The notes under the pieces were generated by a model. That model was not told the origin of the DNA. It did not search any database and was given only the letters and a program-made list of their open reading frames with translations. Of a stretch of DNA of 64,000 nucleotides, positions 46,535 to 56,031 are shown in pieces. The DNA is from Marinobacterium lutimaris (GTDB taxonomy: Bacteria; Pseudomonadota; Gammaproteobacteria; Pseudomonadales; Balneatricaceae): assembly GCF_900108065.1 (NCBI RefSeq), contig NZ_FNVQ01000001.1, positions 1,364,001-1,428,000 on the forward strand, given 5' to 3'. Position 1 is the stretch's first letter. The number at the start of each line of letters is the position of its first letter. Position numbers and translations under genes: made by a program.

Positions 46535-48067
46535 TCAGCCAATGCAGACCCGATTGCGGCCTTCTCGCTTAGCCATATAGACGGAACCGTCGGCACGGTC
46601 AAACAGGGTTTCGGTGCTGTCATCTGGCTGAATTTCGGCGATACCAAATGACATGGTCACCTGAACCGGAGTCCCCTGAAAGTTGAAAGGGCTCTGCTCT
46701 ATCGCCTGGCGGGCGTTGTCCGCCGCCTGCCGGGCACTCTCGCCATCGGTGGACGGCAGAATAATCACAAACTCTTCACCGCCGATGCGGGCGACAAAAT
46801 CGACACCGCGCAGATTACTGCGCAGCACCCGGGAGATAAGCCGCAGCACTTTATCGCCGGCCAGATGACCATATTCGTCATTAATTTTCTTGAAGTTGTC
46901 GAGGTCGGCGACACAGAGCGAGAACGGGGTATCATAACGATTGAAACGCTCGATCTCGTTGGCCAGCTCCCGCTCGTATGCGAAGCGGTTCGGTAGCCCG
47001 GTGAGCGGATCGGTCATCGATTTCAGGTGCGCAGCTTCAGCACTTTTGCGGAAATACTCGGTTTTAACCTCCATCTCCTGGATCTGCGTAAGCAGACCCT
47101 CACGCTCCGCCTTCTGCGCTTTCAGGTGCTGCTCTTCTATGCTTTTGTGCTTGTTCATCGCCCGTATAATCCCGGCGAGCTGGGAACTGACCGCCTGCTT
47201 CAGACCGGTGATATCCTGTGCGCTCTGAACGGTGGTGTGAATCTGCTTAACATTGTGACGCACACTCTGATCGAGCAGGTTGTTACGCTGGCGCTGCTGC
47301 GAATCCGAATCATCGACACTATCCATAAAGCTGCGCACGTAGGTCAGCTGGTCGTTGAGGCTTTCCAGATATTCCTGAATATCGGCTTCCAGATTGCCGC
47401 CACCCAGTTTAACCAGCTCGTAAACTTCGTTCAGACACTCTTCCAGAGCGGCAGGATCCGGCGCGGATTCAAGGCGTCGAATCAGGGCATGCACGCGCGT
47501 CGCGTGGGAGGTGGGGACATTAAGCTGCTGAATCAGCTCCAACAGCCGTGCCGCCATCCGGGCACTGACCACCTCTCCGATGGCCGCGAGGTCATTATTG
47601 CCATCGAACTGACCGGTCACAGATATCAGCTGCTTCTGCACATCAAGCAGCGTATTGAGCAGTTTGGGTACTGTATTGATTCTTTCTTCGGACAGGCGCT
47701 GCTTGGCTTCGCCAAGAACCCCGGCATAGGCACCGCAGGTATCCTGCTGCTGCAGAGAAACGACCCAGTCATCACAAGGCTGGATCAGACCTGCAGCCAG
47801 TTCGCCCCGGGACTGTTCCACCCTGCGTACCTGGGTCTCGGTTTTGCGCAGAAGATCCTGCATCGACTCCAGGCCACCGGACTGGAGTTCAGCGACAACC
47901 TTTTTTAACAGTCCATCCAGTATTGGCGACTCACCGTGGGTCACCAGATCCAACTGCATCGCCAGGCTGCGCATCTGCTCCAGAGAGGCCGCCAGTTTCT
48001 GTTCGTGCTGTTCTGCTTCCTGTGCCAGCGCGCGATAACGAGCGCGCCAATCAACTTGTTCAGACAT
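46535..48067 (-). CDS. Cytoplasmic diguanylate cyclase with long helical N-terminus
   Basis: This 510-aa protein has no membrane segment. The first 340 residues are mostly helical and charged with several coiled coils and no recognised sensory domain. The C-terminal GGDEF domain (about 345-508) has an active GGEEF site preceded by an RxxD inhibition site (RGVD) at the standard distance. It should synthesise c-di-GMP with product feedback. Confidence 0.92.
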   Translation of the reverse strand: MSEQVDWRARYRALAQEAEQHEQKLAASLEQMRSLAMQLDLVTHGESPILDGLLKKVVAELQSGGLESMQDLLRKTETQVRRVEQSRGELAAGLIQPCDDWVVSLQQQDTCGAYAGVLGEAKQRLSEERINTVPKLLNTLLDVQKQLISVTGQFDGNNDLAAIGEVVSARMAARLLELIQQLNVPTSHATRVHALIRRLESAPDPAALEECLNEVYELVKLGGGNLEADIQEYLESLNDQLTYVRSFMDSVDDSDSQQRQRNNLLDQSVRHNVKQIHTTVQSAQDITGLKQAVSSQLAGIIRAMNKHKSIEEQHLKAQKAEREGLLTQIQEMEVKTEYFRKSAEAAHLKSMTDPLTGLPNRFAYERELANEIERFNRYDTPFSLCVADLDNFKKINDEYGHLAGDKVLRLISRVLRSNLRGVDFVARIGGEEFVIILPSTDGESARQAADNARQAIEQSPFNFQGTPVQVTMSFGIAEIQPDDSTETLFDRADGSVYMAKREGRNRVCIG

Positions 48068-48281
48068 TCAGCAGTTTACTCCCTGGGCTGTGCTGACTTG
48101 AATTTTCAATAACTGCAGTGGCTTTTACAGGGGTTTTGGGCATCGGAGATGCTGCTGCGGGCACGACGGCCGGCCAAAAACATCCTAAGTATATAAAAAT
48201 AATTGAATCTTACCGAGGACTGTTGAAATGACTAAAAGTGATAACGAACAACAAAATGCATTTCGGCGGGATATTTAGAGC

Positions 48282-48309
48282 AAAAAGCCTGCACCCTTGG
48301 GATGCAGGC
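48282..48309 (-). terminator. Rho-independent terminator of the MDR gene
   Basis: A perfect 7-bp stem (48287-48293 with 48303-48309) with a 9-nt loop, followed on the minus strand by a T5 run. It begins 17 nt after the stop codon. Confidence 0.85.
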
Positions 48310-48325
48310 AGGATCGGTCAGGGGC

Positions 48326-49339
48326 TTACCACTCCAGACAGATTTTGCCCAGATGAGCACCGCTGCTCTGGTATTCGAACGCCTCGGCGAGAGCGTCCAG
48401 CGGGAATACCTTGTCGATCACCGGTTTCGCGCCACTGGCCTCAAGAGCTGCAACGTACTCCTGCTGCTGCAGTTTGCTGCCCACGATCAGGCCCTGCAGG
48501 CGCACCTGTTTGGCCATCATCAACGCCGTGGGCACATCGCCCTGAATGCCGGTGAGCACGCCGATCAACGAGATCTGACCGCCGACACGTACCGCCTGAA
48601 TCGACTGCGCCAGCGTGCCCGGTCCACCGAGCTCAATCACCTGATCGACGCCCTTGCCGTCGGTCAGCGCCAGAACCTCTTCGGCCCAGTTCGGGTTTGT
48701 CCGGTAGTTAACGCCAGCGGTGGCACCCAGCTCTTTGGCACGGGCAATTTTCTCATCGGAGGATGAGGTGACAATCACCTTGGCACCGTGCATACGGGCG
48801 ATCTGTATAGCCGCGATGGAAACGCCGCCGGTACCCAGGGTCAGCACGGTATCGCCGGCCTTGATCTGTCCATCACCAACAAGGGCACGCCAGGCGGTCA
48901 GGCCTGCAGTAGTGATCGTCGCGGCCTCAGTGTGACTCCACCCCTTGGGCGCGTGAGTGAAAGCGGATACCGGACGCACCACGTATTCGGTGGCCATGCC
49001 ATCGATGCCGTCACCCGGGGTACCGCCGAAATTACCAACTTCTGAAAATGCAGGGCCCGCGGGCCACTGTGGGAAGAAACAGGAAACCACCGCATCACCC
49101 ACTTTGAACTCGGTCACGCCCTCGCCCAGGGCCTCTACGACACCGGCGCCATCGGACATCAGCACACGGCCATCTTCAGTGGGGCTTGTGCCACTGGCGA
49201 CGAGGAGATCATGGAAGTTTAGAGACGAGGCCCGCAGGGCAACGCGAATCTCGCCACGAGCCGGTTGTCCCGGATCTGCGACCTCATCAATGACGATATT
49301 CTTCAAACCACCGGGGGCGGTAAGCCTAGCTGCTTTCAT
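48326..49339 (-). CDS. MDR-family NAD(P)-dependent oxidoreductase
   Basis: This 337-aa protein has an N-terminal GroES-like domain (about 25-140) and a Rossmann domain (about 150-290) with LGTGGVSIAAIQIARMHGAKV. The four-Cys structural zinc lobe of classical alcohol dehydrogenases is absent, which points to the quinone oxidoreductase/enoyl reductase side of the family. Substrate unknown. Own terminator downstream. Confidence 0.9.
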   Translation of the reverse strand: MKAARLTAPGGLKNIVIDEVADPGQPARGEIRVALRASSLNFHDLLVASGTSPTEDGRVLMSDGAGVVEALGEGVTEFKVGDAVVSCFFPQWPAGPAFSEVGNFGGTPGDGIDGMATEYVVRPVSAFTHAPKGWSHTEAATITTAGLTAWRALVGDGQIKAGDTVLTLGTGGVSIAAIQIARMHGAKVIVTSSSDEKIARAKELGATAGVNYRTNPNWAEEVLALTDGKGVDQVIELGGPGTLAQSIQAVRVGGQISLIGVLTGIQGDVPTALMMAKQVRLQGLIVGSKLQQQEYVAALEASGAKPVIDKVFPLDALAEAFEYQSSGAHLGKICLEW

Positions 49340-49503
49340 GGTTCACCTTTAGGTTTTGCCTTTTGCGCGCTTTACAGGTCGCGCCTTTGGCGATGAGTTT
49401 GGCCACTATCTGTTACAGCTGTGGCTATTAATCCAGTCCAGCTGTGACGCCGCTCTGCTGGCCAGACCAGGAAACAACGACATAACACAGCGGAAGAACA
49501 ACT

Positions 49504-50343
49504 TCAGGTAACGGCAATCAGCGCCCGCATCAGCCCTTCTTGTTTCAACAGAGCCGCCTGCTCGAGATCCCTGACGAGAATCGCACCGCAAAATGCCAGC
49601 GCATTAAAAGAGATCCCCTGCCACCTCTCATTCGAGCGCGGCACAAGCATCACCCATTCATCAGTGACCAGCAGGTTGTACGGATCATCGTCGCCAAGAT
49701 CGAAAAAGTCCCTGAGCGACAGATAAGCCCTCTGCAGTACCTGAGCTTTTTCCTTGGTTTCTTTAGATGGGGTCGGTGGAAGATGGATCAACCCGTGCCG
49801 GAACAACAAGGCGCTGCAACACTGAGGTGTTCCGACCGGCCCCGCCTCGATCGAGGCCGAGAACGGCAGCGCATCGAAAGGCGCCATCGGCAATGGAATC
49901 AATTGCAGATGCTTGTGCGGCTGGCTAGCGCCGGCAGTCTCACCGCCATTAAAAAACGCCAGCGAGCGCATCGCTAACATGCACTGGGCCAGGGCCTGAA
50001 AATCACCGCTGTTAAGCAGATCGGTCTGCGGCTCGAACTCACGCGTGACCAGCAGCAGATGATTCTCCACCACATTGAATTTATTCAGCAGGCAGCGGTG
50101 CCGCGGCGAAACTTCGCCAACATAAAGTGCCTCTTCATAGGGCAGGAAGGGATCCACCCTGCGCCTGCCCGCCGACTCCAGACGCTGCTGTGCCTGCTTG
50201 CGCTCAAGGTTATCAAGTACCCTGAGCAGAAAAGAAACGCCCTGCTCATCGATAATTTCTGTCCTTGTCGCGATCGATTGCAACGCTCCGCTGGCCAGCG
50301 CACTGGCGCTGACCTCCTGCACCCTTGCGAGTAGATCAACCAT
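49504..50343 (-). CDS. Ap4A phosphorylase/ATP adenylyltransferase-like protein
   Basis: A protein of about 279 aa of the HIT-related Ap4A phosphorylase (APA1/2) group. The active-site segment is GGETAGASQPHKHLQLIPLP, with the HxHxQ triad. These enzymes split diadenosine tetraphosphate by phosphorolysis or make it in reverse. The ATG at 50343 overlaps the end of the upstream potassium channel gene by 8 nt and is preferred over an internal start at 50385 in that gene. Confidence 0.85.
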   Translation of the reverse strand: MVDLLARVQEVSASALASGALQSIATRTEIIDEQGVSFLLRVLDNLERKQAQQRLESAGRRRVDPFLPYEEALYVGEVSPRHRCLLNKFNVVENHLLLVTREFEPQTDLLNSGDFQALAQCMLAMRSLAFFNGGETAGASQPHKHLQLIPLPMAPFDALPFSASIEAGPVGTPQCCSALLFRHGLIHLPPTPSKETKEKAQVLQRAYLSLRDFFDLGDDDPYNLLVTDEWVMLVPRSNERWQGISFNALAFCGAILVRDLEQAALLKQEGLMRALIAVT

Positions 50344-51139
50344 CGCCCTTGCCTTCTGCCTCAAGCTCCGCGAGCCGAATATCACTCTCTTCCCGACGGG
50401 CCTGTGACAGGGCGCTGGATACCAGCCCTGTGGGCACCGCCACGATACCCAGCCCCACCATCAGCACGAAGAAGGTAAAGAAACGCCCACCAGCGGTAAT
50501 CGGATAAACATCACCATAGCCCACGGTGGTCAGGGTGACGATTGCCCACCAAAGGCTGTGCGGAATCGACGCAAAGGCTTCTGGCTGGGCCGGGTTCTCG
50601 AAGTAGTAGATACCGGTGGCCGAGACAAACAGCAGGATCAACGTCATCAACAGGTAGACAAGTAACTCTTCGCGCGCCAGTTCGAATGCCCGGCGAAACC
50701 TGGCCAGAGTGCGGCTGTATCGTGCCAGCTTCAGTAGCCAGAGGATTCTGAGCAGGCGGAAAGCACGCACGCCACGCAGATCCACCCCGGCGATTCCGAA
50801 ACCGAGCATGATGTAGAACGGCGCCACCGCCACCAGATCGATAATGCCCCAGAAACTGAATATATAGCGCCAGCGATTGGGCGCCAGATAGATCCGCACC
50901 GCATATTCCAGGGTGAAGATCAGCGTGATCACGACTTCTGAGATGTGCAGAAAACGCGTCAGTCCGGGCGAGTTGCCCGGCAGCGTATCAATGGTGAGAG
51001 TGACAACCGAGTAGGCAATCAGCCCAACCAATATCCAGTCGAAAAACTTACCCGGTTTCGACTGAGTGCCATCGAGATAGGTCCGGTACTTCGCCTTCCT
51101 GTTTGCGCTGATCACATTCCATTTCCTGTCGCTGGCCAT
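50336..51139 (-). CDS. Voltage-gated-type potassium channel
   Basis: This 267-aa protein has six transmembrane helices, an S4-like segment with regularly spaced Arg/Lys (RGVRAFRLLRILWLLKLARYSR) and the pore loop TVGYGD selectivity filter (VTLTTVGYGDVYP). The C-terminus is short and charged, without an RCK domain. It is an inner-membrane K+ channel of the KvAP type, translationally coupled to the Ap4A phosphorylase-like gene. Confidence 0.92.
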   Translation of the reverse strand: MASDRKWNVISANRKAKYRTYLDGTQSKPGKFFDWILVGLIAYSVVTLTIDTLPGNSPGLTRFLHISEVVITLIFTLEYAVRIYLAPNRWRYIFSFWGIIDLVAVAPFYIMLGFGIAGVDLRGVRAFRLLRILWLLKLARYSRTLARFRRAFELAREELLVYLLMTLILLFVSATGIYYFENPAQPEAFASIPHSLWWAIVTLTTVGYGDVYPITAGGRFFTFFVLMVGLGIVAVPTGLVSSALSQARREESDIRLAELEAEGKGDG

Positions 51140-51227
51140 CTTCTGTCACTGGTTCTAAGCAGACACAGAGTGCCAGACTCCCCGACGCTCGGCAAAGCTC
51201 GGGCACCCGAGATAAGTCCAACGGACA

Positions 51228-51848
51228 CTAACGTTGTGACACGAGCAGCCCACCGCCAGCGCCCGCCAACAGCACCGAGCAGATTCGGTTAAACAACCGC
51301 TGCCCTGCCGGGCGCGCAAACCACTGGCGCAGGTAAACGCCGGCCGCGCCATAGAGGCCAATAGCCACCCACTCCATCAGCAGGAACAGGCCACCGACGA
51401 TGGCAAACTGCAGCGGCACGTTACCGGCTGGGTCGACAAACTGAGGCAAAAAGGCGGTAAAGATCAGGATCGCCTTGGGATTACCGGCGGCCAGCAAGAA
51501 CTCCTGTTTCATCAGGGATTTCAGACCCGGCGTGGAGTCAGACCTCACCTCCTCCTGCTTGCCGGTACCGACAAACCAGAGCTTCCAGGCGGTGTGAAAA
51601 AGATAAAGCGCACCAAGCACCTTGATGGCGGTAAACACGAGTTCGGAGGTGTAAAGCACCATGGCCAGGCCACCCGCAGCCAGGGCGATCATCACCGCGA
51701 ATGCCACGAGGCGGCCGATACCGGCCAGCAGCGCGCAGGTCAAACCGAAACGCTGCGCATTGTTCATGGCCAGCAGATTATTGGGGCCCGGTGTCAGGTT
51801 CAGCGCAAAACAGGCCGGGATAAACAGCAGCAGGACTTCCAGGTTCAT
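51228..51848 (-). CDS. LysE/RhtB-family amino acid exporter
   Basis: This 206-aa protein has six transmembrane helices and the family start LNLTPGPNNLLAMNNAQRFG. The second half has QEFLLAAGNPKAILIFTAFLPQF. It exports amino acids or related compounds, substrate unknown. The start at 51848 gives the usual family length; the 15 extra upstream codons are not hydrophobic and have no ribosome site. Confidence 0.9.
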   Translation of the reverse strand: MNLEVLLLFIPACFALNLTPGPNNLLAMNNAQRFGLTCALLAGIGRLVAFAVMIALAAGGLAMVLYTSELVFTAIKVLGALYLFHTAWKLWFVGTGKQEEVRSDSTPGLKSLMKQEFLLAAGNPKAILIFTAFLPQFVDPAGNVPLQFAIVGGLFLLMEWVAIGLYGAAGVYLRQWFARPAGQRLFNRICSVLLAGAGGGLLVSQR

Positions 51849-51910
51849 GGCATTCTGATCCAGCAAAGCGATCCAGCCGGTCATCCGACACAATCGCGGT
51901 GTTTGGAGAA

Positions 51911-52681
51911 TCAGACAGTGTATTTATTCTCGTCAACGCTCGCCAGGGAGCGGAAAGAAGGCCGCGCAAAATAGTAGCCCTGCATCAGTTCGACTCCCTC
52001 TCCTGCCAATGCCTTGACCTCCTCCGCTGTTTCGACGCCTTCGGCGATAACCTCGATACCCAGCTCATTACAGATGCCGAGGATACCGCGAACAATCACC
52101 TGACGGGTTTTATCCCGGTCAATATTGCGGATCAACTCCATATCCAGCTTGATCAGGTCGGTGGGCGTATTGGCCAGCATGTTCAGGCCGGAGTATCCGG
52201 CGCCGAAATCGTCGATTGCGGTCTTGAAGCCAAGGTGGCGATAGTGCTCAACAATATCGAGCAGGTGCTCAGGGCTATCCACCTGGTCCACTTCGGTGAA
52301 CTCAAAGATGATCTTCTCGGCAGGAAAACCGTAAAGCTCAGCCGCCGCCAGCGTGGTGCGAATACAAAGCTCCGGCCGGTAAACGGCCGTCGGCAGAAAG
52401 TTGATATTGAGGAAGGAATCGATACCCAGCTCGGCCGCCAACTGGATCGCCTTCACCCGGCACGCCTGATCAAAAGCGTAGCGGTTGCTCTCATTCACAC
52501 TCTCAAACACCATCCCGGCCGGCTGATTATCCAGACCGCGGACCAACGCTTCCTGAGAATAAACAGAGCGGGTCCGAATATTGACGATCGGCTGAAACGC
52601 CATGGTGAAATCAAAACTGAGGCATGTGGCGTTCGCGCATTCTGCGCATCCCAGTTTTCGGAAGTTGGCCTGTTCCAGCAT
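51911..52681 (-). CDS. EAL-domain c-di-GMP phosphodiesterase with N-terminal cysteine cluster
   Basis: This 256-aa protein is nearly only an EAL domain (about 25-250). The catalytic set is complete: EALVRG, the Asn in LNINFLP, Glu in FEFTEVD, the Asp pair AIDDFGAGYS, Lys in IKLDMELI, Glu in AEGVET and Gln in MQGYYFA. It should hydrolyse c-di-GMP to pGpG. The first 20 residues carry a CxxCxxxxC cluster (CAECANATC) that could bind a metal or sense redox state (inference). The ATG at 52681 has GGAGAG 4 nt upstream. Confidence 0.9.
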   Translation of the reverse strand: MLEQANFRKLGCAECANATCLSFDFTMAFQPIVNIRTRSVYSQEALVRGLDNQPAGMVFESVNESNRYAFDQACRVKAIQLAAELGIDSFLNINFLPTAVYRPELCIRTTLAAAELYGFPAEKIIFEFTEVDQVDSPEHLLDIVEHYRHLGFKTAIDDFGAGYSGLNMLANTPTDLIKLDMELIRNIDRDKTRQVIVRGILGICNELGIEVIAEGVETAEEVKALAGEGVELMQGYYFARPSFRSLASVDENKYTV

Positions 52682-52820
52682 TATCTCTCCACTACACATC
52701 TCAGTCGGGTGATCTTTTAGCGCCGGTTTAACGATTAGAAGAAAGAGCAATAACGGTCAACCCAAAGCGCAACCCGAGCGGAAAGCACTGTATCTTTTTT
52801 GAGGCATAATTAAAAACAAG

Positions 52821-52844
52821 AAAGCCAGGGCGAGCCCTGGCTTT
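52821..52844 (-). terminator. Rho-independent terminator of the yceI gene
   Basis: A perfect 11-bp stem (52821-52831 with 52834-52844) with a tight 2-nt centre, followed on the minus strand by CTTGTTTTTAATT. Confidence 0.85.
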
Positions 52845-52875
52845 GAAGCAGATTTTCGAGTGCGGGCAGGCGCTG

Positions 52876-53454
52876 TTACTTACGCACGCCTTCAAGCTCG
52901 ATATCGAGGTAGACGGTTTCTGAGGCTGGGCCCAGGTTGTACTCGATACCGAAGTCAGCCGGCTGGAACTCCAGAGTGCCGGAGAAGCCTGCGCGATAAC
53001 CACCCCAGGGGTCTTCGCCTTCACCGATCTTGGTCACGTCCACGGTGACTTCGTTGGTCACGCCGTGCAGTGTCAGGTCACCGGTCAGCACCGCAGTGCC
53101 GTCAGCATTGGGAGCGAACGAAGTACTCTGGAAGGTTGCAGTCGGGTACTCATCGACATTGAGGAAATCATCGCTGCGGATGTGCTTGTCACGCTCAGCA
53201 TGGTTGGTGGTCAGGCTGGCAGTATCGATCTCCATGCTGACACTGGACGCTTCCGGATTTTCAGCGTCATAGCTGAAGCTACCGTCGAAATCATTAAAAC
53301 GGCCTTTCAACCAGCTATAGCCCAGATGGCTGATGCGGAAGTTGACAGAGGCGTGCATACCCTGGGTATCAACGGCGTAGTCGGCCGCGAAAGCTGTGGG
53401 CGCAACAGCCATAAAACCTGCCAGCGCGATACCTTTAAGAGTGTTCATCTTCAT
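52876..53454 (-). CDS. YceI-family periplasmic lipid-binding protein
   Basis: A 192-aa protein with a signal peptide ([19 protein letters not shown], cut after FAA) and a YceI lipocalin-like barrel with [20 protein letters not shown] at the start and [14 protein letters not shown] in the middle. Such proteins bind isoprenoid or polyprenyl lipids. The ATG at 53454 has AGGAGAAG at 7 nt. The gene starts inside the end of the cytochrome b561 gene (6-nt overlap), so both form one operon. Confidence 0.92.
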   Translation of the reverse strand: MKMNTLKGIALAGFMAVAPTAFAADYAVDTQGMHASVNFRISHLGYSWLKGRFNDFDGSFSYDAENPEASSVSMEIDTASLTTNHAERDKHIRSDDFLNVDEYPTATFQSTSFAPNADGTAVLTGDLTLHGVTNEVTVDVTKIGEGEDPWGGYRAGFSGTLEFQPADFGIEYNLGPASETVYLDIELEGVRK

Positions 53455-53458
53455 TGGG

Positions 53459-54028
53459 TTACTTCTCCTGCTTAGCGTTAAAAATACGGGAAAGGGTTTC
53501 ATCTTTATCGATAAAGTGATGCTTCAACGCGGCCAACGCGTGCAGGCCAGCCAGCACGATCAGTACCGTGGCCACCCAGTAATGCACGGCACCGGCCACA
53601 TCTTCCTGGCGCTCAACCAACTCGGGGAGCGCTGCTACGGAAAACCAGTTGAACACCTCTATCGGTGCGCCATCGGCGGTAGAGATCATGTAGCCAGAGG
53701 CCAGCGCCACGAACATCAGCAGATACAGACCGAAGTGCCCAAGCTTTGTCGCCAGGCGTACCAGCGCACCGTGGCTCGGCAGCGCCTGCGGCTTGGGGTT
53801 CAGCGACTTCCAGACAACCCGGATAAACAGTGCACCCAATACCAGCATGCCGATGCTCTTGTGCCAGTGCGGCACGGTGCGGTACGCCGGGTCGTAGTAG
53901 CTAAGCGAGTCGATATAGAGACCCAGCGGATACATACCGATGATAGCCAGCGCCATGACCCAGTGGATCAGGATGCTGACAAGACCATAGCGAGCGGAGC
54001 TGTTGCGAAGAGAAACCTGGGTTGTCAT
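53459..54028 (-). CDS. Cytochrome b561-like membrane protein
   Basis: This 189-aa protein has four transmembrane helices with the conserved heme His residues: [37 protein letters not shown] and [25 protein letters not shown]. It is an inner-membrane diheme electron carrier. Together with the coupled YceI gene it is a recurrent bacterial pair, possibly linked to quinone or isoprenoid redox. Confidence 0.93.
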   Translation of the reverse strand: MTTQVSLRNSSARYGLVSILIHWVMALAIIGMYPLGLYIDSLSYYDPAYRTVPHWHKSIGMLVLGALFIRVVWKSLNPKPQALPSHGALVRLATKLGHFGLYLLMFVALASGYMISTADGAPIEVFNWFSVAALPELVERQEDVAGAVHYWVATVLIVLAGLHALAALKHHFIDKDETLSRIFNAKQEK

Positions 54029-54093
54029 GAAAAAGGGAACACTCAGTTTGAATAACTTGAAGCCCGAAGGGTAATTACCGAGAATAAATGCAT

Positions 54094-54107
54094 CAAATGA
54101 ATATTTG
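54094..54107. promoter_or_regulatory. Possible LysR operator
   Basis: A short perfect palindrome CAAAT-GAAT-ATTTG lies in the divergent gap between the cytochrome b561 and LysR genes, just before the LysR start. Its size is below a full LysR site; it is only a candidate. Confidence 0.3.
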
Positions 54108-54118
54108 TGATTACAACT

Positions 54119-55096
54119 ATGCGTGAAATGAATATGCGCTCCATCGACCTTAATCTGCTGGTCGTTCTGGATGCGTTACTGGAAGAGAGGCAGGTTACCG
54201 GTGCAGCCCAGCGCCTGGAGATGAGCCAGCCAGCGGTCAGCCGGGCCCTGCAGCGACTACGCGAACTGTTCTCTGATCCGCTGCTGGTCAGAGGCGATGA
54301 CGGTTACGATCTGAGCACCCGCGCCCGGCACCTGCAGCCGCTGCTCAAGGATATGCTGTACGGCGTAAAACAGATGGTCACACCACTCTCGTTCGATCCC
54401 GCACGGGCTTCCGGCAATCTGGCCTTCGCCTGCCTTGATCTGGAGGCCACGCTTTACCTCTCCGGCATCATGGAAACCTTACGCCAACAAGCGCCGGGCA
54501 TGTCACTGGAGATCCAGTCCAAGCCTGGCGACTACTTCACCAGCCTGGCGCGGGGCGAGATCCACCTGGCGCTGAGCGGCCAGGAGCCGGACTTCTCCCA
54601 GGACCAGTTTCATCGCATAGAGATCGATAACACCTACTCGCAATGCGTGATGGGAGCAGACAATCCGCTCGCTCAGGGGGAAATGACACTGCAGCGTTAC
54701 CTGGCGGCAACCCACGGTTTTGTTTCCATCAGCGGCCGCGGGCCAGCGATCATCGATATGCATCTGAAGCAGATGGGTTACCAGCGTAAGGTGGCTGCCC
54801 GGCTGGCCAGTTTTTTCAACGTACCCGACTTCTGTGAAAACACTGACCTGGTGTTTGCGCTGCCGAAACGCCAGGTAGACTGGCTGTGTCGCAACCGCCG
54901 ACTGGTATCAAGGCCACTCCCCAAGGAGATACCCCAGCCGTTGATACACTTTTTCCTGTACTGGCACGCGCGCTACCATCAGGATCCGATGCACCGCTGG
55001 TTCCGCAACCTGGTGATCGAACAGAACCGACGCAGTTTTCCTGAAACTGTCGGTCCGGATCTCCCGTTTTCAGAAGGGCTGCCGCAGCCTCAGTGA
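54119..55096 (+). CDS. LysR-family regulator
   Basis: A protein of about 325 aa with a winged helix near the N-terminus (LLVVLDALLEERQVTGAAQRLEMSQPAVSRALQRLRELF segment) of the NodD/PcpR-like subgroup and a substrate-binding domain. Starts at 54107 (GTG), 54119, 54128 and 54134 are all possible; no ribosome site decides between them. It is divergent from the b561-yceI operon, its likely target. It overlaps the convergent copD gene by 7 nt. Confidence 0.88.
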   Translation: MREMNMRSIDLNLLVVLDALLEERQVTGAAQRLEMSQPAVSRALQRLRELFSDPLLVRGDDGYDLSTRARHLQPLLKDMLYGVKQMVTPLSFDPARASGNLAFACLDLEATLYLSGIMETLRQQAPGMSLEIQSKPGDYFTSLARGEIHLALSGQEPDFSQDQFHRIEIDNTYSQCVMGADNPLAQGEMTLQRYLAATHGFVSISGRGPAIIDMHLKQMGYQRKVAARLASFFNVPDFCENTDLVFALPKRQVDWLCRNRRLVSRPLPKEIPQPLIHFFLYWHARYHQDPMHRWFRNLVIEQNRRSFPETVGPDLPFSEGLPQPQ

Positions 55097-55968
55097 GCCG
55101 GGCCAACCAGCGTCGCAAGCACCGTGGTGGCACCGAAGATCCCCCAGCCCACCACTTTTTCCAGCGCCAGGGACTTTTTCAGCTGATGCCGGCTGCCACC
55201 ATCCATCAGCACCGGCACCAGCTGATAGCGGTGGTAGGCCGCAATCACAAGGATCAGCGCGACCAACGCGCCCTTGCAGACAACCCAGAAGCCGTAAGGC
55301 GTAGTCAGCAGCCCCTCGCCGCCCGTCAAACGCCAGAGCAGAATGCCACCGGCAATCACCAACAGCACAACGGCATTGATCGCCAGCTCACCAAAGCGCT
55401 CCAGCACGTGCCGTGCACGCTCCCGGGAGAGTCGATGGGTCACCAACCATAGTGGATAGATAGAGCCTATCCACCAGGTCGCGAGCACCACATGCAGCGC
55501 AAGCAGCGCCGAGGCGAAAAAGTCGAGCTGGGTGGTGTGTCCAGTACGGGCAAAAGAGGCGCCCAGCAGCAGGCAGCCCAGCAACAGCGACAGAACCTCC
55601 ACCGCACCCATGCGGCCGGAACGGTTAGTCGGCAATGTCAGAATCAACGCGGCGAACAGCACGCATAAACCGAGCAGGCGCGAAAGCAGTTCTCCCCCTA
55701 CCGGAGAGTTCCAGAGCACCTCACGCATCACCGGGTCGAACATGCCAGCAAGGCCTGCTTCGGCGAACGCCCCCACTCTGACAAAGTAGTAGAGCGTGGA
55801 CGTAAAAAACCCCAGCATCAGCGATACCAGGGTATAAAGTCTCAGCCTCGGCAGGATCGTTTCCTGCCGACGCAGCAGGCGCAGGCTGATGGCACCACCT
55901 ATGGAGGTGGAAAGGGAGATATACACTAACCAGCGGGCCAGCAGTGTCAGGCCGTCCCATTCAGTCAC
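55090..55968 (-). CDS. copD: CopD-family copper-related membrane protein
   Basis: This 292-aa protein has about eight transmembrane helices and the CopD domain in the second half (LALHVVLATWWIGSIYPLW and a conserved His-rich intramembrane segment). CopD works with CopC to bring copper into the cytoplasm or for loading. A GTG start at 55968 has GGAG 7 nt upstream. It is the last gene of a four-gene copper operon. Confidence 0.88.
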   Translation of the reverse strand: MTEWDGLTLLARWLVYISLSTSIGGAISLRLLRRQETILPRLRLYTLVSLMLGFFTSTLYYFVRVGAFAEAGLAGMFDPVMREVLWNSPVGGELLSRLLGLCVLFAALILTLPTNRSGRMGAVEVLSLLLGCLLLGASFARTGHTTQLDFFASALLALHVVLATWWIGSIYPLWLVTHRLSRERARHVLERFGELAINAVVLLVIAGGILLWRLTGGEGLLTTPYGFWVVCKGALVALILVIAAYHRYQLVPVLMDGGSRHQLKKSLALEKVVGWGIFGATTVLATLVGPAH

Positions 55969-56031
55969 TGTTTATCTCCAAGGCTTCACCTCCAAGCTGA
56001 CACCTCCGCCTGCGACCTTTGTGAGCGCCTG

